Source: Rhizophagus irregularis (lineage: Eukaryota; Glomeromycota; Glomeromycetes; Glomerales; Glomeraceae). From it: a stretch of DNA of 64,000 bases. The stretch's first letter is position 1, and every line of letters begins with the position of its first letter. Below are positions 10,748 to 21,210 of this stretch, one piece after another. The DNA is taken from assembly GCF_026210795.1 (NCBI RefSeq), contig NC_089432.1, positions 3,782,001 to 3,846,000 on the forward strand, given 5' to 3'. Below the pieces are notes generated by a model, which was not told the DNA's origin, did not search any database, and worked only from the letters and a program-made list of their open reading frames with translations. Position numbers and translations under genes: made by a program.

Positions 10748-11890
10748 TTATACTTTTAGTTTATCAATATTTTTATTGTTATTAAACAATATATATTGAT
10801 CAATTAAATTCGAATTTGATGACGTATCATCAATCAACTCATACTTAATTCTATAATCATCTGGTTTATATAATCCCGGATTTCTATAAAACAAGTAATC
10901 TTGATGCATAGTTTTTTCGAAATGATATTGACTAAATTCCGTAATTATTATTGCATCATTATAAATCAATTTAAAATTCGACGATGTTCTTCTTTGCTTT
11001 TCTAAATAAAACTGAAAGTACGATTTGTCACGGCAGATACTAAACACACATATCGATCATAATATTTTCTACGATTATTACTCCAATTTTGATCTACATC
11101 TATTTTTTTCCCATTACTTTTGGACCATTATTAAATTCTTTCATCGTTGCTAAAATATTTTTTCCTCAACAAAGGCCCATGTGATACTTGTTGTAATTCG
11201 CTACCTTTTAAGTCTTCAATAAAATTGTTCGTCAATTTTATAAATATACATTCTTTGATTTTCCTATCCACCTCAGAATGTTATATCAATTCAGACTCTA
11301 GATCCATCCAGGCTTTTTCAATCAAATTCCTTCTAGATGAATTAAATCCAACGAACTTCTTTTGAAATATTTCATAAAAAGTTAACATAAATTTACCGTC
11401 AATCGTTATCATTAGGTCTAAAAATATTATTTTTAATTTCCTAGGGACAAAAAATTTCTAAAGAAAAGTGAATTACTAGTACTAATGTCTCCTTTAACGT
11501 TATATATATTCCCCCCTGAAATTTCCATTTTTTTAGTTTTGCAATTTTCTATTATATTAAAATTATTTTTTTTCATAAGTCTAATATTATCAACAATGAA
11601 ATTATTATTTAATTCTTTTTTCAAAATATTTTTGTATTGGTTAATATCTTCGACTGTTAAAACTATCAGTGGATTATCTCTTAATAAAAGCAATTCTTGA
11701 ATATTAAACAATCTTATATTCGTGATTTGACCTCACTAATATCTCTTGATCATTAATTTGAAGGCCGAAATTAGTTAACTTGGATTGAATTTGGTTGTCT
11801 TTAATATTTTTCAGATTATATAATTCTCTCATATGGACGATAGCATTTGGCGCTGTCCTAAATCCAATAATCTTTTTTTTTTCCGGTTAA
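10748..11890 (-). pseudogene. Frameshifted unknown protein gene
   Basis: Read from 11870 downward, four protein-like open pieces follow one another: IGFRTAPNAIVHMRELYNLK..., then FNIQELLLLRDNPLIVLTVE... (to 11433), then KIIFLDLMITIDGKFML... with one in-frame TAA, then ...YVCLVSAV / RTSSNFKLIYND to 10748. Each junction needs a one-base shift, mostly in A/T homopolymers, plus the internal stops. The pieces read as a single ancestral protein of about 370 residues. I do not recognise the family; it has no signal peptide, membrane segment or known motif. Dead copy, unless the homopolymer shifts are assembly errors. Confidence 0.45.
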
Positions 11891-12956
11891 CAAAATTATT
11901 TATTAAAGAAATTACAAATATGCCATTAGTTTGATACAAGTTATAGAAATACTATATAAACAAAAATACTAAACTAATCCTAAATCCAATAATCTAAATC
12001 TAAGATATTAAATTCGCGAGCAAAGTTTTCATGTAGATCACGACCGACGATCGTTTACCTGGGTCACTTTATATTATTAAAAAATATAAAAAAAAATTGT
12101 AATACAGTATTTTAAAGAGTACAACAGATTACCAAATAGGAAAAAGGTTATTGTCTGTTTTTTACTCTATGATAACAATACTAATAACAAAGCACATATG
12201 AAATTATTTTTTAAAAATTAGAATGGTATCTATTCAATTTCAAATCTTTCTTTCGTCAATGTTTCATATTTATAAAGAAATTTCATTTCTTTTTATTTTA
12301 AAATCTATCTATCAGCAGAATAAACCAAATATGTTTAAACGAAATTTCGAAAATCATCTGAACGATTGACACAAGACTGACAACAAATCTCGACAATCCA
12401 AAATCTTGACAAGTCAAAATAAATTATACCGACAAGTTGATTATTCTGACAATTTTAAAACAAAATTATAAAATTTACCACATTTAAACTAAATATTACA
12501 TATTGCAACAATTGTCAGGATTTTGGATTATCGAAATTCGTGCAACGAGATTTTGATCGGATACCAAACAGATAAAGCACTAGTTCAAAAACTGCATATA
12601 TCTTTTTTTGGGTAGAATAAGTAAGAACACAATACTTTAAAAATGAATAATACCATTTGTATAGTACAGTATAATTCCTAGAGAATTTAGTGATTATACT
12701 ATACGATCACAAAATTATCTTCCTAAATTAATAATTTTGGTGTTGACGCGTTGTAATTGGCTTTTCGGATACCGAGTACCAACGAGATAATATTTATAAA
12801 ATATTTCACATTTAAAATATTTTAAACGCAAATTTAATAAATATAAAATAAAAAATTTAAAATAAAAATAAAATTATTATTAATTAACTAATTGATTTAC
12901 TTATTATTAATTAAAGATTCGTGTAAAATAGGTACATCAAATACTTATAAAAAACT

Positions 12957-13448
12957 CTAAAAGTCAGGTACAGCAGAAGATTCACTATCACCAATAATCT
13001 TAGCAACTGAACAGGCGTATGGTTTTGTTAGTTCATGATGTCCAATTAAAATTCCAATAGTGTATAATAAAGGCAATTCTGGTGTAGTGCATTTCTGCGT
13101 TATAGAAAATGCTTTTCCGGCTTTAATCGGACAAGTAACTCCAGGTCTTGTACAAATATCAAACCAATGGGTATCTCCTATGGGTCGTTGCTCGTAAAGA
13201 TCGTAGAATATAAAAGCAAGCCAATCTCCAGCGATAATATTGGTTTTCATTGTTCCTTTAATAACAAACGTTTCTTCTGTGTTAGAAACGGGAGGATCAG
13301 GTGTCATGTTTACATCGAGTACCACTACATCTGGAAAATCGGAACATTGTTGAAATTGAGTTTCTCTTTTTTCAAGTGCAAGTGGTGCTGCATTGACCGC
13401 AAAAAGCGTAGCAAATAAAACGAATGCCAAAATAAAAATTCGACTCAT
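12957..13448 (-). CDS. Secreted ML-domain (NPC2/PG-PI transfer-like) lipid-binding protein
   Basis: Intact single-exon 163-residue frame. Residues 1-20 form a signal peptide (MSRIFILAFVLFATLFAVNA), and a Lys-Arg at 27-28 suits Kex2 cleavage of a short propeptide. The rest fits the ML (MD-2-related lipid-recognition) fold: cysteines at 35, 99, 106, 120 and 146, the PVSNTEETFVIKGTM strand pattern and GVTCPIKAGKAFS. Family members bind sterols or phospholipids in secreted or vacuolar compartments; the ligand cannot be told from sequence. ATG is the first in frame and sits directly at the signal peptide. The ML family is expanded in these fungi, which fits the duplicate next door. I infer secretion and lipid binding; a role in symbiosis would be speculation. 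Confidence 0.9.
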   Translation of the reverse strand: MSRIFILAFVLFATLFAVNAAPLALEKRETQFQQCSDFPDVVVLDVNMTPDPPVSNTEETFVIKGTMKTNIIAGDWLAFIFYDLYEQRPIGDTHWFDICTRPGVTCPIKAGKAFSITQKCTTPELPLLYTIGILIGHHELTKPYACSVAKIIGDSESSAVPDF

Positions 13449-13617
13449 GATTACTTAAATTTTCTTGTAATCAGATTTTTATTAAAATAATTATCTTTTA
13501 TAAGAAAAATACAACAACCACAAAAGATTTATTTTGTTTCATCTTCGTATTAATTTTATTAATTTGCAAATCTAGAAATCTAGAATCTATATCATCATGC
13601 TATACATCAATCATGTT
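13449..13617 (-). promoter_or_regulatory. Upstream region shared by both ML gene copies
   Basis: About 170 bp upstream of the ML start codon is conserved with 15591-15807 upstream of the dead copy. A TATA-like TTTTATAAGAAAAA (minus-strand TTATAAAAG) lies about 45 bp from the ATG. Called a promoter by position only. Confidence 0.4.
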
Positions 13618-13630
13618 AGAAGAAAATCAT

Positions 13631-13980
13631 CCCTATAAAAAATGTTTGTCCGATAAATATTCGGAATGGGGTCAATTTTCCGGACACTCGCACGCTATTA
13701 TACAATGTTTGTTACAATTTAATACAAGATCCCTATAAAAAATTTTTCAGAAAAATGATCACATGTCTGAGTTTCTTTGGAATAAAAACTAGAAAAATGA
13801 TCATTTATTAAAGTTTTTCCCAGAAGTTTTTTTATAGGGGTTGCGGAGACTGAGAAGTTTTAACACATAAATAAAAAACGTACAATATCATGATTAACGT
13901 CCAATAAATGTCAAGTAAATGTTCGGAATGGGATCCGCGATTTTCCGAACAAAAAACCGAATAGTATATTTTTTATAGGG
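13631..13980. mobile_element. Nested MITEs with CCCTATAAAAAA termini
   Basis: The outer element 13631-13980 begins CCCTATAAAAAATG and ends TTTTTTATAGGG. Just inside its arms are TTCGGAATGGG and an inverted-type partner (CCCATTCCGAAC). An inner element, 13731-13839, has the same CCCTATAAAAAA termini with AAATGATCA-containing arms. A separate relative with the same termini lies at 34215-34380. Non-coding MITEs of unassigned superfamily. Confidence 0.65.
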
Positions 13981-14230
13981 CATACTAAAATAATAATTAT
14001 GTATTACTGCGTTGGATATCTTAACTAATTTCGTTTTTGTTTAAAAAAAAAAATTTTTAGACATATCTGGTCGTTGTTTCTTTAGATAAGAAAGCGGCTG
14101 TGCTTTGTTTATAACATAAGAAGTAATGATGAAATTTCAGCCGTCAGAATTTAAAAAAGGATATGGGAGGAGTGTAGAAATTTGAATTTTGTAGATCAGT
14201 AAAAAATTTTTATCTTTTTAAAAATCAGCT

Positions 14231-15807
14231 AACATACTAATAACAAAGCATATGAAATTATTTTTAAAAAAATTATTTCTAACTAAAACAAGAGAAAAAT
14301 TAGGACTATAATTTAGGAGTAAGAGGTAGGTTTCATTTCTTTTTCATTTTAAAATTTATCTATCAGCAGAATAAACCAAATATGTTTAATTGGTTTTTGT
14401 ACGAAATCTCGAAACGACTGAGACAAGACCGACAACAAATCTCAACAATCCAAAGTCTTGACAAGTCAAAATCCTGACAAGTCAATATACCGACAAATCA
14501 TTATACCGACAAGTTGATTATTCTAACAAAATTATAAAATTTACCACATTTAACTAAATATTACATATTGCAACAAATTATTTTATTAGAACACTCATCA
14601 TTAGATTTACAAAATTGTCGATGGATTGTCGAGATTTTGTTGTCGTCTTGTGCTCGTGCAAGTGACTGTCGAGATTTTGATCGGATACCATAAAAAAATA
14701 CGGTATATAATACATTCGGATAAAGCACTAGTTCAAAAACTGCATATATCTTTTTTTGGGTAAAATAAGTAAGAACACAGTACTTAAATGAATAATAGCA
14801 TCTGTATAGTACAGTATAGTGCCTAGAGAATTTAGTGATTACACTATACGATCACAAAATTATCTTCCTAAATTAATAATTTTGGTGTTGACGCGTTGTA
14901 ATTGGCTTTTCAGATACCGAGTACCAACGAGATAATATTTATAAAATGTTTCACATTTAAAATATTTAAACGCAAATTTAATAAATATAAAAAAAAAAAA
15001 TTTTAAATAACAATAAAATTATTATTAATTAATTAACTAATTAATTTACTTATTATTAATTAAAATTCGCGTAAATTAAAATAGGTACATCAAATAATTA
15101 TAAAAAACTCCAAAAGTCAGGTACAGCAGAAGAATTATCAAAAGCAACTGAACAGGCGTATGGTTTTGTTTGTTCATGATGTCCAATTAAAATTCCAATA
15201 GCGTATGGTATTGTCAATTCTGGTGTAGTGCATTTCTGCGTTATAGAAAATGCTTTTCCGGCTTTAATCGGACAAGTAACTCCAGGCATATCCACAAAAT
15301 GGGTATCTCCTATTAGTTTTTTCGCGACAACATCGACGAATGCAATCCCAAGCCAATCTCCAGCGACAATATCTTTTTCATTGTTCCTTTAATGTCAAAC
15401 GTTTCTTCTGTGTTAGGAACGACAGGATCAGCCGATCAGGTGTCATTTTTATATTGAGTCCCACTACATCTGGTGGCAAATTGGGACATGGTTGAAATTA
15501 AGTTTCTCTTTTTTCAAGTTCAAGTGGTGCTGCATTGACCGCAAAAAGCGTAGCAAATAAAAGGAATGCCAAAATAAAAATTCGACTCATGATTACTTAA
15601 ATTTTCATGTAATTAGATTTTTATTAAAATAAATGTTTTTTTATTTTTTTTTTTGAATTCGGATTAAATCAGTTACTTCTTTTATAAGAAAAAAACAACA
15701 ACCAAAAGATTTACTTTGTTTCATCTTTTCTTTTTCGTATTAATTTTATTAATTTGCAAATCTAGAATTCTAGTATCTATATCATCGTGCTACATATCAA
15801 TCATGTT
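14231..15807. repeat. Segmental duplication, copy B (contains dead ML gene)
   Basis: Second copy of the block at 12048-13617, slightly truncated on its left. It has base changes throughout, including the third copy of the dispersed repeat (14231-14960), so the duplication is not very recent. Confidence 0.85.
15098..15590 (-). pseudogene. Dead ML-domain gene copy
   Basis: Reads MSRIFILAFLLFATLFAVNA, then APLELEKRET, then a premature TAA where the intact copy has CAA. Further lesions: an 8-bp duplication (CGGCTGAT) near the PDP motif, a 1-bp loss in the AAAACC tract, an in-frame loss near the C terminus, and loss of the normal stop (TAG to TGG), which adds WSFL. The last 64 codons (GVTCPIKAGKAFS to AVPDF) are still readable. 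Sequence identity to the gene at 12957-13448 remains high, so the inactivation followed duplication. Confidence 0.9.
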
Positions 15808-17498
15808 CGGTGTATCCGATCTTAGTATAGTAGTATGATTTTGTAAAATAGTATGTATATTGCATTTTTTGTTAGTACGTATGATTTTAAATTGTACGTA
15901 CTACTTTGATTGTTAAATATAGAAAAATTGTACGTATGTAGTGAAAAAAAATCATATACACGTATATAAATCATACTTTTTTACCAGCCTCGTCATACAC
16001 TTTTTCGATGGCGCTCGTTCCTTTTTTAAAATATGAAAATAAAAATTTAAATTAATATTTTTATTTTTTATACTAGCATATCGTTATTTATGTGCATTTA
16101 TCTTTAAATAAATACTATCATACATACATATTATTATATATTGTGATAAGTATATGTACCATAAAAAATCATACAAAGTAAAATTCCACAAACATGATAC
16201 TAACTTACAAAATCGTACTATACAATATAATATACTCTGGGCTTACTTAATTATCACATAAACGCCGATCATTTTTTAATTTCATCACATACTCGCATTT
16301 TATAAAATACTATTGTTTGTTAGTTTTTCAGATATGTTTATTTTATTATAAAATTTAATAAATGGTGATCAAAAGAAATTTTTAGCGCGTCGATAGTAAT
16401 AATAGCGAAAACTATAGCTAGACATTAAATATAAATTTAAATAAACAAATTAGATACTAGTAAACAAGAGATACTTCGTTGTTCTACGTATATCAAATAA
16501 AATAGTTATTTCTTACTATATCTTTTTCAATTACAATAATAATATTTATTTGTTTTTTTTACCCGCTTGAATAATTCTGATTCATAGCACACATCGAAAT
16601 TAACGGTACATTATCACGTTTCACCAATCCCAACCCGCTTAAACAAATCACTTAGATTTATACCACACCTTTTAGTAATATGCCTGTACAGCATTGACTA
16701 GTTGGTTGATAAATATAAATAGTCGTGATAGTAATCACGAAATGAAACTGTCATCTGATTTGTAGAAAAATGATAAATTATGGGATGAGGAAAATCCACG
16801 ACTACACGCAATAATTCTACAAATGCACACACGTGATTTTGTGCGACCTGTTTTTTTTTCATTACTACTCATAATAAATATTGCCAAATAATGATGAAAT
16901 TACTTGTTAATTATACAAATAAATAACATAAATATCATATATATATATATGTAGATAATGTAATTTAATAATAAATGAATATTATATTTAATATCCAACT
17001 GACTTTATTATATAAATAAATCCCATGATAAATTTATGCTCACCTGTGCCCAGTCCCGATGGAGTGCATGTATGGAGAGCTGACTGAATTGTTTTAAACA
17101 AATTTACTTACCTTTATCTTCCTCGGCGCTTAAAACTAGTTTTATTTTGTTTTAAAAATTTTAGAATGATTACAGTTTGTGTCGAATATCTAAATTCATG
17201 TTATATGCTTTTACCTTTCTCATTACTTTGAGCCATTGCTGAATAATTATATTAAAATTCTTAAATAACAGGTAAATATGCAGTGCTTTATATTTCCTTA
17301 TTAACCGCCTTTACTAAAGCATATAATTAACCAGAATGAAAAATCACTTTAAAATTTTCTTTTAGAAAAATCATTGGAGATCAAAATGCACTTGAAAAGG
17401 AGCTGATCATATAAAAACTTATACTGATTATGAACAATACTGACTTTTCGTTTATTTTTATAATATATATTTTATTTTTATTTTTAGGATCATGACAG
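15808..17498. other. AT-rich intergenic region with inverted GTAC-rich blocks
   Basis: Loose inverted similarity links 15811-15860 (TAGTATGATTTTGTAAAATAG) with 16192-16250 (TTACAAAATCGTACTATAC), suggesting an old foldback element of about 430 bp. The remainder is AT-rich, with no gene seen. Confidence 0.35.
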
Positions 17499-17662
17499 AT
17501 ATTTTTATATATTTCGAAAGAAAAATGGTTGTGCCGCCACGGACACGGAACACCATATGGAACACCAAATCACGGATATGGATACCAAAATAGTTCAGAT
17601 TATGCAACGGCATGTAAAAGTTGTGTAAGTTGTGTCAACAGGATAGTACCTGATAATGCCGG
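17499..17662 (+). other. Possible orphan exon, Gly/Tyr/Cys-rich
   Basis: After a TTTTTAG / GACAG acceptor-like site the frame IFLYISKEKWLCRHGHGTPYG then NHGYGYQNSS and ATACKSCVSCVNRIVPDNAG is open to a donor-like GG|GTAATT at 17663. The composition (CxxC pairs, GYGY) is unlike the AT-rich surroundings. There is no start codon, and a partner exon was not found on either side. It could be a remnant of a decayed gene or chance. Confidence 0.25.
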
Positions 17663-19250
17663 GTAATTTCCTTTTTTATTGTTAGTTTTCTACTCTTCAA
17701 AAAATTACAATATATCAAGGTTATATGGTAAAAAGTAAAGTTGATAGAATATAATTAGAAAATCTTTTCATAAGTCTTTAATTTCATGTAAAAATATAAT
17801 TGCATTTAGTATTTTTTTTTTTAAGGGACACGTAATTTTTGCAGTACCGAAATTACGATCTCAGTAATGATTTGCTCAATAAAAAAAAACATTATAAATA
17901 ATTTTCAAACAAAATTTCTACTAATGCAACAATAAATAAGAGTTTATTATAAATAAGGTATCAAACATAGAAAACTAAACTATGTTTCTTTCACAGCATA
18001 TTATTTTGTTTATTTTTATGGTTTCATAATGAGTCATTGTGCAATTATCCAGGTTTCAGAAATTTCGCCAGAACTCTTGCACTGCGTAAATGTGCAATGT
18101 TACACCTTTTATATGGGCGATTTTTGGAATTAATGACACACCTGGGAAGGACTTATATATATTTGGCGCACCTCTTTACCTGGAAGAATTGGTTAATATA
18201 TATGAACTATAAAAGCAGACTTTTATTTCCTATAATTATCGACGCAATATGAAGTAGGACTTATTGTAAAATATATTCCATAATGAAAAGTGATAAAATG
18301 TAAAATATTTTTTAAACCAATTAACTAAGTTAAATTTCAAATTTTGATGTATGCGATAATGATTTTTCTTTTTCTATTTGTAAGATATTCCAAGAACTTT
18401 AGAAAATTATAATATTAGCTTGAGTAAAGAAGTCCTAAATAGAACAAAATGCGTTAAACATATAGTAACATATTAATAAACATTACAAATTATAACAAAA
18501 AGTAAACAGAAAATATATATATTGTATAATGACTGTACATTATTTCAATTTTTATATTATAAGACATTGAATGAGTATAGAGATCGTTATTGCAATGTTC
18601 CAATAATAAAATTTATCTTGGTTGAAAGATTTGAAAATCTGTCCCAACAATATTGATACCAATTAACTATATACGACAATAACAATGTAAACGGTAAGTT
18701 ACTCTTTCAATTAAATAAATAGCAAAGTTCTAACGTACCCAACATAATACACTTAGAATTATCTCAACGACAAAGTTTCGTTTGCATACGATAACAAGAT
18801 ATGAAAGTTATTATTCGCGATAAATTCTAATCTAACTAAAGATGATAAAACCTACCACGAATTGAAACCAAATTCCGTAAACAAAAAAAAAATTTAAATT
18901 TTTCTAAAAATACTTAACGTAAATAAACTTGGAAAGATTCTTAACTAGTATTCCAACAAATCAATAACCTTCGTTGTCTAGAACCACCTGACTTCGAATT
19001 TTTTTCTTAATAGCAGAATCTAAACTTTTGCTGCTAGCTTGTTATATACTAAGATAATTTCATTTCCTTTCGCATATTTGCATATATTATTTTAGAATAA
19101 TAAATACATTTTTTTTATATCGGTCTAGATTTTTGTGATTTTAGCGATTGTCAAAATGTAGAGACATATTTTATATAATACGAGTAGTGAAATTATATAA
19201 GTTAATTTTATTAATTGTGAAATAAGAATATTTCATCATTATTAAATAAT
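17663..19250. other. AT-rich intergenic region
   Basis: No supported gene. Short open frames near 18037-18250 show no motif. The segment from about 19128 (TCGGTCTAGATTTTTGTGATT) begins to resemble the 3' flanks of the Sel1 genes. Confidence 0.35.
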
Positions 19251-19875
19251 TATATCATTTTATATTTTGAAAAATGATCATTAATCCTACAAAGTGGCGC
19301 AAGTGGCGCATGGGTGTTTCGATCATTTATTACTATTGCTAACGACAATCTGTTGAAAAAAAAAATCATAAATAGTAAAATTTTTATTTTGTTAAAATTT
19401 AATTGATGTTTCGTAAAATTAGTTTGCAAAAAAATCCGAAATGTTGACTTATCCATAAATTAACTTTCGTTTATCATTCGCGTTACAGTAATATTAAGTT
19501 ATTTTAACCTTATTTCTTATTTTAGTTTTCGATATACGTTTTTATTTATTTGTTACCCTTTACAGTTTTCAATTGAGTTTATCCCATTAAATTCTATTAA
19601 TTTATTTTTTTTTCACTGAAAATGACAGCTTATTAAACTTCTACATATTTATATTACTGATGTGGAAAGATGATTTAATTTAAAATGAATGACATAATAA
19701 TAGACACAAAATTTATTTTATAATAAGAAAATATATATAAGAAAAATTACTTACATAAAATAGTTTAAAGTTTTACAATTTAATAATTATATAAATTATT
19801 GATTTTTTTTAAACTATTTTGTGCACCTTGATTTCCTTGTTTGGCGGATTTTTCAAACCAATAAATTGATTTTAA
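19251..19875 (-). pseudogene. Sel1-gene remnant with conserved 3' flank
   Basis: 19801-19871 on the minus strand reads SIYWFEKSAKQGNQGAQNSL, followed by KKI. This is the C-terminal Sel1 repeat ending of the kinase-Sel1 genes at 29.1 and 34.6 kb. The 0.55 kb downstream (19251-19800) matches the 3' flank of the 29.1-kb gene (28640-29120), including TTTTCAATTGAGTTTATC. The rest of the gene is gone, leaving only the tail end and 3' flank. Confidence 0.75.
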
Positions 19876-20273
19876 AAAATAACCTACAGTATATACGATA
19901 ATATATTATGTTATTTTGTCTAAATTAGTTATGAAACTCTTAAATTAAATTACCTGCGAAGAAAAGTATTCAAAAATTAAATGTTAAATTGTAAATTAAG
20001 AAATAAATGAAAAGTTACAATTAGTAACATTATTATTACAGTATTCGATCATAATTCAGTAAACATTACATTTTATCTGTTTGTAATAAAAATAATTGTA
20101 ATTAATGTTAAAATAAATTTTATTTATTTATTTATTGAGTAGGGAAAAGTGAAAGAGGCGGAACTGTTTTTGATCAAAAAACATTTGATATCAACTGACT
20201 TTTTTTATTTTTGCTTTAGATTTGCGGTTTACTTTTTTTTTATTATATTTAAAAATTTCTTCCAAAAGATAAG

Positions 20274-20706
20274 TAGGGTTTGATCATCAGTCATCAGACC
20301 AATTATATGATGACAAATTACATATTATTAATCAAAGTTTCGGCCATTTTGGAATATCAAGATTTTCAGGTTTAGGTACGAGAAATAAAATAATTTTTTA
20401 ACCATTCGTATGGGCCGATATGACTCATTGCATACATAGTAATGGGGAATCAAACACTATTAAATTATCACATGCAAACGAACATATCCGCCGATATGTG
20501 CAGATTTACAATTTTTTTTTTAAAATGGACCAGTATTTTTATTCTCATTTGAACCATACTTTATAGATAACAATGAAAACAATAATAAATTAAGCTCAAA
20601 AATTGTGACCTTTATTTCTTTTGTTTTGCTGATCAACTATAAACCGCCATTATAAATAAAATAAAGGACTTGGGCTGAAAGACCGGTCTTTTGTGATCCA
20701 ACCCTA
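20274..20706. mobile_element. hAT-like MITE, degraded copy
   Basis: Ends TAGGGTTTGATC and GATCCAACCCTA are inverted. The interior (for example TACGAGAAA, GACCAGTATTTTTA and ACCGCCATTATAAATAA) matches the better preserved element at 33399-33947. No matching 8-bp target duplication is visible here. Non-coding. Confidence 0.65.
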
Positions 20707-20879
20707 ATTCATATATTATAAAATAAAGATATATAGAATATTTATGTTTTTGAGGTAATGTATTCATTATCTTGAATTTTTTAAAAAATTAGCGTTGTAA
20801 ATTAATAATTGCTGATTTTTTTGACCTATTTTGTGATCAATATAAATATGATTACATGAGACTACGCGTCGCAATCGTC

Positions 20880-21180
20880 GCATCCTGATTTATTCCTGAT
20901 TTCCTTGTTTTACAGATTTTTCATACCAAATAAATTGCTTTTTATCTATGTCTTTTGTAATTCCATCTCCTTTTTCATATATTGAAGCAAGATTTACATC
21001 ATTTGCTAAATTTGCAGCATTTTGATATAATTCAAATGCTTTTTGATTGTCAATTTTAGTTCCGATACCTTCATCATACATAACAATATCCCAACATCAA
21101 TATTCCATTTGAATACTCTTCTTCAGTTGTAAATAATTCAAAAATCTTTTTCAACATCTATTGCATTTTTATAACATATA
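20880..21180 (-). pseudogene. Sel1-repeat fragment
   Basis: 20890-21081 (minus) reads two Sel1 repeats: YDEGIGTKIDNQKAFELYQN... and EKGDGITKDIDKK...WYEKSVKQGNQE. Upstream, after a frameshift, SNGILMLGYCYV matches the preceding Sel1 repeat. No kinase exons are found. It abuts the plus-strand kinesin-tail pseudogene at 21.2 kb, so two dead gene pieces have been juxtaposed. Confidence 0.8.
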
Positions 21181-21210
21181 CTAAGAATATACATTGCTAT
21201 CATAATACCG

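Larger units (their letters stand above)
12048..13617. repeat. Segmental duplication, copy A (contains intact ML gene)
   Basis: This 1.57-kb block is repeated at 14231-15807, about 2.19 kb downstream in the same orientation. The match runs from the downstream dispersed repeat through the ML-domain gene and about 170 bp of its upstream region (ending ATCAATCATGTT). The spacer between the copies is filled by nested MITEs at 13.63-13.98 kb. Confidence 0.85.

Noticed and set aside
20274-20706. 8-bp target duplication for the second hAT-like MITE
   Set aside because: Flanks AAGATAAG and ATTCATAT do not match, so only the inverted ends and interior similarity are claimed.
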